Below, piece by piece: positions 18,092-26,360 of a stretch of 64,000 nucleotides of DNA. The notes beneath the pieces were generated by a model. It made no database searches and was not told the origin of the DNA. It saw only the letters and a program-made list of their open reading frames with translations. How positions within the stretch are numbered: position 1 is the stretch's first letter; every line of letters starts with the position of its first letter. The stretch comes from Gramella sp. MAR_2010_147 (GTDB lineage: Bacteria > Bacteroidota > Bacteroidia > Flavobacteriales > Flavobacteriaceae), in NCBI RefSeq assembly GCF_900105135.1, contig NZ_LT629741.1, positions 2,170,001 through 2,234,000 of the forward strand, in the 5' to 3' direction. The position numbers were made by a program, and so were the translations under genes.

Positions 18092-18117
18092 AAACCGCTT
18101 CCTTATGAAGGGGTTTT
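18092..18117 (+). terminator. Terminator after the beta-barrel gene
   Basis: AAACCGCTTC and GAAGGGGTTT form an imperfect stem with a short loop, followed by a T run. It lies between convergent genes and may act in both directions. Confidence 0.7.
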
Positions 18118-18140
18118 TATTGAATTGCTTTAAATTTTTC

Positions 18141-18542
18141 TTACGAAGTTTTAGTGAAAGTATCTTTCCATACTTTATAAACGGCTAAGTCTTTTTCCAT
18201 TAAATTGAGACAAAATGCAATCACTGCGGCATCATCAAGATAACCTAACACAGGAATAAAGTCTGGAATCAGATCTATTGGAGATAACACATATAATAAT
18301 GCTGCACCCGCCGCCGCAATAATATTGAAAGGAATTTCCCTGTAATCACCACTGGCATAATCTCTTACCAGGGAAAATAACAATTTAGCGTCATCCATAT
18401 AACGCTTTAGTTTGCCTTTATTTTCAAATTTATCCAGTATCTTTTCTTCCTTGTTTATAACCTTTTCAACATCTTCTTTTTCAAACTCCTCCGCCCTTTT
18501 TGAATGCTCTTCTTTCGCTTTCTCCTCTGAAAATGTGCTCAT
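18141..18542 (-). CDS. YkvA family protein (DUF1232)
   Basis: 133 residues. A charged helical N-terminal half (rich in E and K, about residues 1-50) is followed by the DUF1232 core: a hydrophobic helix and the signature YVLSPIDLIPDFIPVLGYLDDAAVI at about residues 84-108. The family is found widely in bacteria as a small membrane-associated protein without known activity. The DUF1232 match is clear, the role unknown. No operon partner is evident. Confidence 0.9.
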   Translation of the reverse strand: MSTFSEEKAKEEHSKRAEEFEKEDVEKVINKEEKILDKFENKGKLKRYMDDAKLLFSLVRDYASGDYREIPFNIIAAAGAALLYVLSPIDLIPDFIPVLGYLDDAAVIAFCLNLMEKDLAVYKVWKDTFTKTS

Positions 18543-18676
18543 AAACTTTTAAATTTAGTAGAAATCGAAATTAAAGATTATTCGTCTCGAAGGCAAAAAT
18601 TGTCTTCTATTTAAGTTTGATTTAACTATGAATGATAATTTACGATAACTCAAAAGACCAATTGTCAGAAAATAAA

Positions 18677-18705
18677 AAAGCCTGTTTTACAATAAAACAG
18701 GCTTT
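18677..18705 (-). terminator. Terminator of the ALDH7-type gene
   Basis: AAAGCCTGTTTTA pairs perfectly with TAAAACAGGCTTT across a 3-nt loop. It sits just after the stop of the aldehyde dehydrogenase on the minus strand, with a T-rich tail in that direction. Confidence 0.85.
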
Positions 18706-18724
18706 AATCACACTTAAAAATAAA

Positions 18725-20278
18725 CTATAGATCGAATTTTATCCCTTGCGCAAGTGGTAACTCAGTTGTATAATTGATCGTATTTGTTTGTCTTCTCATA
18801 TAAACTTTCCAGGCATCAGATCCAGATTCGCGGCCTCCACCGGTTTCTTTTTCACCACCAAAGGCTCCACCAATTTCGGCTCCTGAAGTTCCAATATTCA
18901 CATTGGCAATTCCACAATCTGATCCTTCAGTAGAAAGGAATCTCTCGGCCTCTCTTAAATTATTGGTCATAATTGCCGAAGAAAGCCCTTGTTTCACGCC
19001 ATTCTGTAGTTTAAGGGCATCGCTTACATCTCCTTTGTACTTCATAATATAAAGTACCGGACCAAAAGTTTCATGCTGCACGATCTCAAAATGATTTTCA
19101 GCTTCAGCAATAGCAGGTTTTACGTAACATCCGCTTTCATAACCTTCGCCTTCTAAAACTCCGCCTTCAACAAGAATATTTCCACCTTCTTCTACCACTT
19201 TATCCAAAGCAGCCTGATAATTCTTAACCGCATCTTTGTCAATAAGCGGTCCAACGTGATTATTCTCATCCAGTGGATTTCCAATCCTGATTTGTTTGTA
19301 AGCTTTTACCACAGCATCTTTCACCTTGTCATAAACATCTTCATGTACGATAAGTCTTCTGGTGGAAGTACAGCGCTGACCACAGGTTCCCACAGCTCCA
19401 AACACAGCTCCTATTACCGTATTCTTAATATTAGCATCTGGAGTAACGATAATGGCGTTATTTCCTCCTAATTCCAGAAGGGATTTTCCAAGTCTTGCTG
19501 CTACTGCCTGAGCAACAATTTTACCCATTTTGATAGATCCCGTAGCCGAAATTAATGGCACACGATCATCCTTAGTCATCATTTCACCTACTTTATAATC
19601 ACCAGTGATTAAACTGGAAATTCCTGCAGGCACCTTGTTTTCTTCAAAAACCCTTGCCGCGATGTTCTGACAAGCCACTGATGTTAATGGAGTCTTTTCT
19701 GAACCTTTCCAGATACAGGCATCACCACAAACCCATGCTAACGCCGTATTCCAAGACCATACTGCCACAGGGAAATTAAAAGCTGAAATAATCCCAACTA
19801 CTCCAAGCGGATGATATTGCTCGTACATTCTATGTCCCGGGCGCTCACTATGCATGGTTAATCCATGAAGCTGACGTGACAATCCAACAGCAAAATCACA
19901 GATATCTATCATTTCCTGAACTTCTCCCAGTCCTTCCTGATAAGATTTTCCCATTTCATAAGAAACAAGCTTCCCTAAAGGTTCTTTTAATCTTCTTAAT
20001 TCGTCATTAAACTGACGAACCACCTCACCACGTTGCGGCGCAGGCCATGTTCTCCACTCTTTAAAGCCTTTTTCAGCTGTAGTCACCACTTTTTCGTAAT
20101 CTTCTTTAGTGGTTGCCTTTACTTTTCCTATAAGTGCTCCATCAACAGGAGAATAAGATTCTATGATATCTCCGTTACTAAACCAGTCGTTTCCGGTTGA
20201 GGTTCCGTTATTGATGTCGTTTAAACCTAAATCTTTCAGGGCTTGTTTTATCCCGAATTCTTCAGCGATTTTGCTCAT
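18725..20278 (-). CDS. amaB: ALDH7-type aldehyde dehydrogenase (alpha-aminoadipic semialdehyde/piperideine-6-carboxylate dehydrogenase)
   Basis: 517 residues. The sequence has the hallmarks of the antiquitin (ALDH7) group: SATGSIKMGK, LLELGGNNAII with the catalytic glutamate, and the active-site cysteine in GTCGQRCTSTRRL. Members oxidise alpha-aminoadipic semialdehyde, in cyclic form piperideine-6-carboxylate, to alpha-aminoadipate in lysine breakdown, with NAD(P). It is cytoplasmic. The neighbouring 3-hydroxyanthranilate dioxygenase lies 60 bp upstream on the same strand, so both may belong to an amino-acid catabolic unit. The subfamily call is good; the substrate is inferred. Confidence 0.85.
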   Translation of the reverse strand: MSKIAEEFGIKQALKDLGLNDINNGTSTGNDWFSNGDIIESYSPVDGALIGKVKATTKEDYEKVVTTAEKGFKEWRTWPAPQRGEVVRQFNDELRRLKEPLGKLVSYEMGKSYQEGLGEVQEMIDICDFAVGLSRQLHGLTMHSERPGHRMYEQYHPLGVVGIISAFNFPVAVWSWNTALAWVCGDACIWKGSEKTPLTSVACQNIAARVFEENKVPAGISSLITGDYKVGEMMTKDDRVPLISATGSIKMGKIVAQAVAARLGKSLLELGGNNAIIVTPDANIKNTVIGAVFGAVGTCGQRCTSTRRLIVHEDVYDKVKDAVVKAYKQIRIGNPLDENNHVGPLIDKDAVKNYQAALDKVVEEGGNILVEGGVLEGEGYESGCYVKPAIAEAENHFEIVQHETFGPVLYIMKYKGDVSDALKLQNGVKQGLSSAIMTNNLREAERFLSTEGSDCGIANVNIGTSGAEIGGAFGGEKETGGGRESGSDAWKVYMRRQTNTINYTTELPLAQGIKFDL

Positions 20279-20338
20279 TAATTTGCGTTTTTATCGATTA
20301 ATTTGTGTAGTTGTTGCGAAAATAGTAAAAATAAACCG

Positions 20339-20881
20339 CTAATCCTCAGCAACCGTAAATCGTTCGTCAACAGGCATTACTTCCCCGCAATTGTTGCAGG
20401 TTCTAAGCTCTTTACTATTGTAGAAACTTCTAAAATGTTTCAAAAAATCTGTTTCTATATCCTGTAGCGGAAAGTAAACCTCGTGAAGTTTGTTGTTACA
20501 GTTATCGCAGTACCAGATAAGTCCGTCTTTTCCATCTTCATTTAATCTTTTGCGTTCTACCACTAATCCAATAGAGCCATCATGCCTAACCGGTGAATGC
20601 GGAACCTTTGGGGGGTGTAGATACATATCACCCGGACCTAATTTCATGGTCTTTTTCTTGCCGTCCTCCTGAATATGTACTTCTATATTCCCTTCAAGCT
20701 GATAGAATAGCTCTTCGGTTTCATTATAATGATAATCTTTACGAGCATTTGGTCCTGCCACGATCATCACAATATAATCTCCAGATTCTTTGTAAAGATT
20801 TCGGTTCCCAACAGGTGGTTTTAGGCTCTCCCTATTCTGTTCTATCCATTTATTTAAGTTGAATGGTCCTTCTACTGGCAT
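20339..20881 (-). CDS. nbaC: 3-hydroxyanthranilate 3,4-dioxygenase
   Basis: 180 residues, cupin-fold non-heme iron enzyme of the kynurenine route of tryptophan breakdown. It opens the ring of 3-hydroxyanthranilate to give the precursor of quinolinate. The N-terminal signature FNLNKWIEQNRESLKPPVGN, the iron-binding cupin pattern (DYHYNETEELFYQLEG...HPPKVPHSP) and the bacterial C-terminal rubredoxin-like iron site (CDNCNNK near residue 125 and CNNCGEV near residue 162) are all present. Other kynurenine genes are not in the window. It is likely cotranscribed with the downstream ALDH7-type gene. Confidence 0.95.
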   Translation of the reverse strand: MPVEGPFNLNKWIEQNRESLKPPVGNRNLYKESGDYIVMIVAGPNARKDYHYNETEELFYQLEGNIEVHIQEDGKKKTMKLGPGDMYLHPPKVPHSPVRHDGSIGLVVERKRLNEDGKDGLIWYCDNCNNKLHEVYFPLQDIETDFLKHFRSFYNSKELRTCNNCGEVMPVDERFTVAED

Positions 20882-21005
20882 AACAATTATTTTAATTAAA
20901 ATTACTGAATACGCAGCAAACTAGGTAGTTTTGGGATTATTAATTTTTGAATTCATTTTTATAGCCATATATATTTTGACTAACTTTCGGTACAAAAGAA
21001 TTCTT

Positions 21006-22070
21006 ATGAAAAATCTACTCTTACTTTTTAGTCTTATCTGTTTTGTATCCTGCAACGATGCAAACCAGGAAAAACAAAAGCAAAATAAGTCTGAATCTGA
21101 AAAAACCACAGAAAATGACAGTGTCCAGAACTTCGGAATTGTAATTCACGGAGGTGCGGGAACTATTCTAAAAGAAAATATAAGCGATTCATTGGAACAG
21201 GCTTATAAAGATAAACTGGAAGAAGCTATTAAAACCGGACACGAAATTTTAGCAAACGGCGGAACAGCGATTGAAGCCGTTCAAAAAACCATCAATGTCA
21301 TGGAAGACAGTCCGTTGTTCAATTCAGCAAAAGGAGCGGTGTTCACTAATGAAGGTAAAAATGAACTGGACGCTTCCATAATGGATGGAAAAACCCTGAA
21401 TGCCGGTGCAATTGCTGGAGTTACCAATGTGAAGAACCCAATCAATCTGGCCTATGAAGTGATGGAAAATTCAGAACACGTGCTACTTTCAGGAAAAGGA
21501 GCAGAGGACTTTGCCAAAGAACAGGGACTTGAAATTGTTGATCCTGAATATTTCTATACTGAAAACAGGTTTAAAGCGATGGAAAGAGCCCGGGAGCGGG
21601 AAAAACAAAAGAGCAATAAGACTGCTTTTTATGATCCTTTTATAAAAGATGAAAAATTTGGAACCGTTGGCTGTGCTGCGTTGGATAAAAATGGAAACCT
21701 TGCTGCCGGGACCTCTACAGGTGGAATGTCTAATAAAAAGTATAACAGAATTGGCGATGCTCCCATCATTGGAGCTGGAACTTATGCCAACAACAAAACT
21801 GCTGCAATTTCGAGTACCGGCTGGGGTGAATACTTCATTCGCGGTGTTGTGGCTTATGATATTTCAGCTATGATGGAGTACAAAGGAGTTTCTTTAAAAG
21901 AGGCCACCCATGAAGTAATTCAGAATAAACTGGGAGAACTGGGTGGAACTGGTGGAATTATAGCTATTGATCATGATGGAAATGTTTCTATGGAATTTAA
22001 TACCGCAGGGATGTATCGGGCCAGTATGAATTCAAACGGAGAGATGAGCATTGGTATTTATAAGGAATAA
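21006..22070 (+). CDS. Isoaspartyl peptidase/L-asparaginase family lipoprotein (Ntn hydrolase)
   Basis: 354 residues. I start at MKNLLLLFSLICFVSC, inside a longer open frame, because it yields a proper lipoprotein signal peptide with cysteine at about residue 16. The mature protein is a plant-type asparaginase (IVIHGGAGTI near residue 45; SPLFNSAKGAVFTNEG). The self-cleaving threonine is in KFGTVGCAAL (about residue 216), followed by the conserved AAGTSTGGM. Such enzymes split L-asparagine and beta-aspartyl peptides, probably outside the cytoplasm here. It diverges from the 3-hydroxyanthranilate gene and is followed by its own terminator. Confidence 0.92.
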   Translation: MKNLLLLFSLICFVSCNDANQEKQKQNKSESEKTTENDSVQNFGIVIHGGAGTILKENISDSLEQAYKDKLEEAIKTGHEILANGGTAIEAVQKTINVMEDSPLFNSAKGAVFTNEGKNELDASIMDGKTLNAGAIAGVTNVKNPINLAYEVMENSEHVLLSGKGAEDFAKEQGLEIVDPEYFYTENRFKAMERAREREKQKSNKTAFYDPFIKDEKFGTVGCAALDKNGNLAAGTSTGGMSNKKYNRIGDAPIIGAGTYANNKTAAISSTGWGEYFIRGVVAYDISAMMEYKGVSLKEATHEVIQNKLGELGGTGGIIAIDHDGNVSMEFNTAGMYRASMNSNGEMSIGIYKE

Positions 22071-22145
22071 TCTTTAAAATTTATTCAAAATAAGAGTTAG
22101 GACGAAATTTTCCCTTTCTTTCCCAATTCATTGAATATAGCTTTT

Positions 22146-22170
22146 AAACCCGGACATTCACTCCGGGTTT
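22146..22170 (+). terminator. Terminator after the isoaspartyl peptidase gene
   Basis: AAACCCGGA pairs with TCCGGGTTT around a 7-nt loop, followed by further T residues. Confidence 0.75.
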
Positions 22171-22208
22171 TTGCATTTCAAAATTTATTTAACGAAGATT
22201 TAAGTTTG

Positions 22209-22234
22209 TTTAGTTCGGTTATTACCGAACTAAA
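22209..22234. promoter_or_regulatory. Palindromic operator upstream of the GbsR/MarR-type gene
   Basis: TTTAGTTCGGT and ACCGAACTAAA form a perfect 11-bp inverted repeat with a 4-nt spacer (TATT). It is 33 bp before the regulator ATG, between a TTG-type box at 22206 and AT-rich -7-like sequence (TATATTTT at 22235), where a bound dimer would block transcription. Winged-helix regulators of this kind bind such sites and commonly control their own operon, so I infer autorepression. Confidence 0.75.
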
Positions 22235-22267
22235 TATATTTTCGCATTTCAAATTTGAAGATAACCT

Positions 22268-22747
22268 ATGGATTGTTGCTCACCAGAAAAGAAAAAACTA
22301 ATAGAAGAGATTGGGGTTCATTTTGAAAAGGTTCATAATCTTGCTCCGCTTGCTGCCAGAATCTATGTGATCATGATTCTCTCACCCAACGACGGCCATA
22401 CTTTCGATGAAATTATTAAAATTATCCAGGCAAGTAAAAGCTCTGTATCTACCCAATTGAACTTGCTCTTACAAATGAACAAGGTGGAGTATTTCACCAA
22501 GCCGGGCGACCGTAAAAGATATTTCAGAGCCAGTAAAACCTATTTGAAGAATACGCTGAAAGAAAACCTTGACCAAATCAAGCAAGATATAAGGCTTACA
22601 GAAAAGATACATTCATTTAACGCATCATATAATACAGAAAAATTTGAAAAGACTGGTAGTGTGGTCATTTTGTATAAAGAACACCTGATCGCTCAAAAAG
22701 AAAACCTGGAGCATACTATTGAAAAAATGAATGAGCTTTCTCTCTAG
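22268..22747 (+). CDS. GbsR/MarR-type transcriptional regulator
   Basis: 159 residues. A winged helix-turn-helix covers about residues 25-95 (LAPLAARIYVIMILSPNDGHTFDEIIKIIQ ... KSSVSTQLNLLLQM), with a wing-like GDRKRYFRA, then a helical C-terminal dimerisation region. The N-terminal DCC pair may be incidental. In other Flavobacteria such genes head operons for RND efflux systems; here the next gene is a decayed RND adaptor, so the regulator appears to have outlived its pump. The perfect palindrome upstream is its likely operator. Confidence 0.85.
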   Translation: MDCCSPEKKKLIEEIGVHFEKVHNLAPLAARIYVIMILSPNDGHTFDEIIKIIQASKSSVSTQLNLLLQMNKVEYFTKPGDRKRYFRASKTYLKNTLKENLDQIKQDIRLTEKIHSFNASYNTEKFEKTGSVVILYKEHLIAQKENLEHTIEKMNELSL

Positions 22748-22778
22748 ATACCGCATCTGGAAAATCTATTCTAGAATT

Positions 22779-23174
22779 ATGAAAATAGTATTTAAATATA
22801 TCGCACAGATTGCCCTGGCTGGTAGTTTTATTTCCTGCGGAGGTAATCAAAATTCTCAAGTCCAGGCCGCCGCCTCTGGCAACCAGGTAATGCCTTGCCC
22901 AGTCACCGAAGTACCCAAAAAGACCTTAACTGGATATACTTCGTATCCTGTAAGCATCGAAGGAATTGTTAATAGTGAGGTGAGAGCAAAGGTTACAGGC
23001 TATATTACCGATGTGCTTATAGATGAAGGTATGATGGTGAAGAAAGGACAACGGCTGTTCAAACTGGAAACTCAGTCCCTAAATTAGGATACTGAGGTTG
23101 CAAAAGCCAATTTGAATGCCGCCCAGGTTAGAGTTGACAAATTGAAACCCCTGGTGGAGCTTGGAAATAATTAA
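22779..23174 (+). pseudogene. Truncated RND efflux adaptor (membrane fusion protein) remnant
   Basis: Begins as a normal periplasmic adaptor lipoprotein: signal peptide with lipobox (SFISC) at about residues 1-19, then the conserved first half of the biotinyl-lipoyl region (YPVSIEGIVNSEVRAKVTGYI; DEGMMVKKGQRLFKLE). An in-frame TAG at 23085-23087 follows QSLN; the same frame then continues with DTEVAKANLNAAQVRVDKL, recognisable adaptor hairpin sequence, to a TAA at 23172. The TAG fits a CAG-to-TAG change. The rest of the adaptor and the pump and outer-membrane genes are missing. A normal adaptor has about 350-400 residues. Confidence 0.85.
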
Positions 23175-23250
23175 ATTTTAGTTGTTTGGTTGAATTTGGC
23201 CTCGCCTCGAACATAAGAAGTTGAGGCCAGTTTTCAAAATTATATGTTTT

Positions 23251-24090
23251 ATGAAAAAAATGATTCTTTCGTTATTATTTATCTGTCTTCTGAAAACCGG
23301 GGCTATTGGCCAGGAATTAGAAGAAAATGACAGTCTTCCCGCTACCTGGGAACTAATGAAGTATGATGGTGTAAGCGCTTTTGGTGGGTTGAAAAAAGCT
23401 TATACTGCTCCGTTAAGCTGGCAAAAGGATGATTATATTACGGCAGGAGCCGTGGTTGCCGGGACTGCCGCTCTTTATATTTTTGATGAAGAAACCAGCG
23501 ATTATTTTCGGGAACAGGGAGAAGACGCACCAGAATTGGTTAAAGATATTGGATGGTATTTTGGAAGTCCTCAAAATAACTATGGTCTTACAGGAGCCGT
23601 TTATCTTGTTGGATTATTTACAAAGAATGAAAAAATAAGAAAAACGGGGGTGCTCATGATTTCTGCAGCCAGTGCTTCAGGAATTATTCAATCCATCTCC
23701 AAAACTGTGGTAGGACGGGCCAGACCTTCTACTGAAGAAGGGAAAAACAGCTTTGATCCTTTTAGTAGTGAAGGGGCATACCATTCATTTCCATCTGGGC
23801 ATACGATATTATCTTTTACCACTATGTATGCGCTTTCCAAGCAATTTGAGAATCCGTTTGTAAAAACCGGACTCATAGGCGTTGGCCTCATCTCTCCTGT
23901 TACAAGATTATGGTCTGGCGCGCATTGGCTTACCGATGTTGGTTTAAGTCTTGCCCTCAGTGTTGCTGTAGTAGACAGTATCGATAAATACCTTAATAAT
24001 GAAAGGGATTACGGAAAACCTGATAAGAATGGTATTTCCTGGAAGATGCATGTTGGGTTGGGAAGAGTTGGATTGGTAGGTACTTTTTAA
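23251..24090 (+). CDS. PAP2 superfamily phosphatase (membrane-associated or periplasmic)
   Basis: 279 residues, starting at MKKMILSLLFICLLKTG, which gives a signal peptide (to about AIGQ). The three phosphatase motifs are in order: KTVVGRARPS (about residue 150), the PSGHT loop (about residue 180), and RLWSGAHWLTDVG (about residue 220) with the catalytic histidine. The family removes phosphate from lipid phosphates such as undecaprenyl pyrophosphate or phosphatidate. It lies after the efflux remnant with a 7-bp inverted repeat (TGGCCTC/GAGGCCA, 23197-23229) in between. Its substrate cannot be told from sequence. Confidence 0.88.
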   Translation: MKKMILSLLFICLLKTGAIGQELEENDSLPATWELMKYDGVSAFGGLKKAYTAPLSWQKDDYITAGAVVAGTAALYIFDEETSDYFREQGEDAPELVKDIGWYFGSPQNNYGLTGAVYLVGLFTKNEKIRKTGVLMISAASASGIIQSISKTVVGRARPSTEEGKNSFDPFSSEGAYHSFPSGHTILSFTTMYALSKQFENPFVKTGLIGVGLISPVTRLWSGAHWLTDVGLSLALSVAVVDSIDKYLNNERDYGKPDKNGISWKMHVGLGRVGLVGTF

Positions 24091-24150
24091 CCTATTCTTA
24101 ATGCTATTTCTCCGCAGTATTTAATAATTTCAGAAGATAAATATTCTATT

Positions 24151-24447
24151 ATGAAAAGTAGTTTTAGTGAAATTATAAAAGGTGAGACACCAGTACTTGT
24201 AGATTTCTTTGCAGATTGGTGCGGTCCCTGTAAAAGTCTTGCCCCAATTCTTGAAGAAGTAAAGGAAGAATTAGGGGATAACGTAAAGATCATCAAAATA
24301 GATGTTGATAAAAATCAGTCGCTTGCCTCCAAATATCAGGTACGTGGAGTGCCTACTATGATTTTATTTAAAAATGGAGAGCAGGTATGGAGACAATCTG
24401 GTGTGCTGCCCAAACATGAGATCAAGGATAAAATAACCGCGGTCTAA
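24151..24447 (+). CDS. Thioredoxin
   Basis: 98 residues, single thioredoxin domain with the canonical active site WCGPC (C24 and C27) and the cis-proline in RGVPTMILF. No signal peptide, so cytoplasmic. Reduces disulfides in target proteins; its own reductase is not in the window. It is slightly shorter than the usual 105-108 residues. The stop abuts the stop of the convergent DUF5996 gene with no spacing, so no terminator fits between them. Confidence 0.93.
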   Translation: MKSSFSEIIKGETPVLVDFFADWCGPCKSLAPILEEVKEELGDNVKIIKIDVDKNQSLASKYQVRGVPTMILFKNGEQVWRQSGVLPKHEIKDKITAV

Positions 24448-25377
24448 CTAAAGTTCTTTAAGCGGTGGCACCGTAAAATCTTCAATTTCCCAACCGGCTA
24501 ATTGGGCTCCGGCATGATAAGCCGACTCCATGAAACTAAGTAGTGTATTTCGAGGATTATCTTCTTTTTTGAGATCGGCATAGGTTAAGACTGCCATATG
24601 GCTACCATTATTCATCACCCAGTTGGCACTTTTAGGATGAAGTTCTTGTAAATCCATATTCTCTGGTGCCGGATAGGTATAGGAATAAAACGCTGGTTCC
24701 TGAACATTTTCATCTCCAGCCCAAAACCCAAAACTTATACATTCATGGCTATAGGCGTCCCTGTCAGAAATTCTTGTTTCTTTAGGCATTGGCGGTGCTT
24801 TTTTTCCAGAGAAACGGGTTACAGCCAGATCCATCGAATGCCAGTACAAATGGACGGGACAAGTTTTTCCGTAGAATCTTCCACTAAATTCCTTAAAAAC
24901 TGAATCTACCCAGTGAAAGCTTTTCCACAAAGAAGTGCTATACTTCATATCGTAATCATGAATATCGGTTATTTCTGAAAATTCCTTATCAATATTCAAA
25001 TCATATGGCTTCCCTTTAATCTTTACCTGAATGTTAAGATCACTCAAAAAATTGATGAGATTATTGTAAAATGCAGCAACGCTAAGTCCTTTGTATAAAT
25101 CAAATTCTTTGGTTTCCCCGCTGCTATTTGTGATCTCAAGTTTGCTCTGAAGTATATTTAAATTAAGCGAAAAAGAATCAAAACCGTTATTTGTAGGGAT
25201 TGGTCCTGTGGTGAAACCCTTCTCGTAAACATATAATGTGATATACCACCAATGGTTTTTTCTGGGTGCAAAACACATTCTAATCTTTCCTAAGATCTGA
25301 AAGAACAAATGCAGTGTTTGCTTTTTTTGTTCATTGCCTACATATTTTAGTCCAGGTAATTCATTGGAAAGTTCCAT
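24448..25377 (-). CDS. DUF5996 family protein
   Basis: 309 residues. The opening (LPGLKYVGNEQKKQTLHLFFQILGKIRM) and later motifs (HWWYITLYV; GRFYGKTCPVHLYWHSMDLAVTRFSG; AYSHECISFGFWAGD) match DUF5996, a bacterial family of unknown function rich in aromatic and histidine residues. No signal peptide or membrane segment. It is the third gene of a short minus-strand run with the YciI-like and CYTH genes. The histidines are suggestive of metal binding, but nothing shows an activity. Confidence 0.82.
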   Translation of the reverse strand: MELSNELPGLKYVGNEQKKQTLHLFFQILGKIRMCFAPRKNHWWYITLYVYEKGFTTGPIPTNNGFDSFSLNLNILQSKLEITNSSGETKEFDLYKGLSVAAFYNNLINFLSDLNIQVKIKGKPYDLNIDKEFSEITDIHDYDMKYSTSLWKSFHWVDSVFKEFSGRFYGKTCPVHLYWHSMDLAVTRFSGKKAPPMPKETRISDRDAYSHECISFGFWAGDENVQEPAFYSYTYPAPENMDLQELHPKSANWVMNNGSHMAVLTYADLKKEDNPRNTLLSFMESAYHAGAQLAGWEIEDFTVPPLKEL

Positions 25378-25381
25378 AATA

Positions 25382-25885
25382 TTATTTCAGTTTACCGCCT
25401 TTGGCCACCCACCAAGGGTGAACTTCAACGACCAATCTTCCTGCTTTCACCATTGGGTCTAAATTGGCAAGGCTATCGGCTTCCTTTTGAGTAGCGGTAT
25501 TGAAAACCACAATCCCGCGTAAGTCGCCATCATCCCCCATGGGCCCGGTTAAACTGGTATAACCTTCCTCATAAAGTCTGGTTAAATGTGCTAAATGTTG
25601 CTTCTGAAGTTCAGCTGCTTCGGTAGAATCCTGACTACGTTCGGGACCGGACTTTAAAAATACCATATAGTACTGTTGCATTAAATAGGTGGTGTCCCCC
25701 GCTTTATAACTAAAAGTTTGGTATCCTTTCTTTTTAAGGTCGGCTTCCATTCGGGATGTGCTTAAAGACTCCGTAGTTACGGTATCTTTTATTTCCGAAT
25801 CCATCTCGATCCCATCATTTTTTTTCGAGGTATTGCTGCAAGACATCCCAAGTCCAAGAATCATTAAATATAAAATAGTTCTCAT
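25382..25885 (-). CDS. YciI-like lipoprotein
   Basis: 167 residues. A lipoprotein signal peptide (MRTILYLMILGLGMSC) is followed by a low-complexity polar linker and, from about residue 65, a YciI-like ferredoxin-fold domain (YMVFLKSGPERSQDS; HLAHLTRLYEEGYTSLTGPMGDDGDLRGIVVFN). YciI domains usually sit in the cytoplasm, so the lipidated form is notable. The stop is 4 bases upstream of the DUF5996 start, and its ATG overlaps the CYTH stop by 4 bases, giving a coupled three-gene unit. Confidence 0.85.
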   Translation of the reverse strand: MRTILYLMILGLGMSCSNTSKKNDGIEMDSEIKDTVTTESLSTSRMEADLKKKGYQTFSYKAGDTTYLMQQYYMVFLKSGPERSQDSTEAAELQKQHLAHLTRLYEEGYTSLTGPMGDDGDLRGIVVFNTATQKEADSLANLDPMVKAGRLVVEVHPWWVAKGGKLK

Positions 25886-26355
25886 CGTTTCCAGTTTCTA
25901 TAAGGTTTTGCTATTAAATTTGAATTGTAATAATCCAGGTTTCCAGTTACCTCTTCACCCAGCCAATCTGGCTTCTTAAATTCCTCTTCTTCGCTTTGCA
26001 GTTCCACTTCAGCAAGTACAAGACCTTCATTATCTTCAAGGAATTCATCCACTTCATAGGTATGAGCTCCAAACGGGATAAGATATCTGTATTTTTCAAT
26101 TTTCCCTGGCTCGCATAATTTCAGTAATTCGCGTGCTTCATTTACAGTAAGTTGCTTTTCCCATTCAAACCTTGACAATCCATTTTCAGAAGACTTTCCT
26201 TTAATGGTCATAAAAGCCTGATCCCCGCTTATTCTTATTCTTATGGTCCTTTCAGGATGCGTATTTAAATAGGCTTGAACAAACAGTGTCTTTTTTGAAG
26301 CCTGTTCCTTAAACTTATTTGAAGTCACTAAAAATTTTCGTTCAATTTCCTGCAT
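25882..26355 (-). CDS. CYTH domain protein (triphosphate tunnel metalloenzyme)
   Basis: 157 residues. The N-terminal signature EIERKFLV (residues 3-10) and later charged strands (RTIRIRISGDQAFMTIKGKSS; RFEWEKQL; KYRYLIPF; YEVDEFLEDNEGLVLAEVEL) make up the eight-stranded tunnel that binds triphosphate and Mg2+ or Mn2+. Bacterial members of this short size hydrolyse inorganic triphosphate or similar compounds; adenylate cyclase activity is less likely. It overlaps the YciI-like gene and lies 5 bp after the NAD(P)-binding gene. Confidence 0.93.
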   Translation of the reverse strand: MQEIERKFLVTSNKFKEQASKKTLFVQAYLNTHPERTIRIRISGDQAFMTIKGKSSENGLSRFEWEKQLTVNEARELLKLCEPGKIEKYRYLIPFGAHTYEVDEFLEDNEGLVLAEVELQSEEEEFKKPDWLGEEVTGNLDYYNSNLIAKPYRNWKR

Positions 26356-26360
26356 TTCAG

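Noticed and set aside
22731..22778. Extended start of the adaptor frame overlapping the regulator gene
   Set aside because: The lipoprotein signal begins at MKIVFKYIAQ (22779); the upstream residues are an accident of the open frame.
23197..23229. TGGCCTC/GAGGCCA inverted repeat as a transposon end or site of the operon deletion
   Set aside because: Only 7 bp with a 19-nt spacer and no duplicated target or transposase remains; not enough to call a mobile element.
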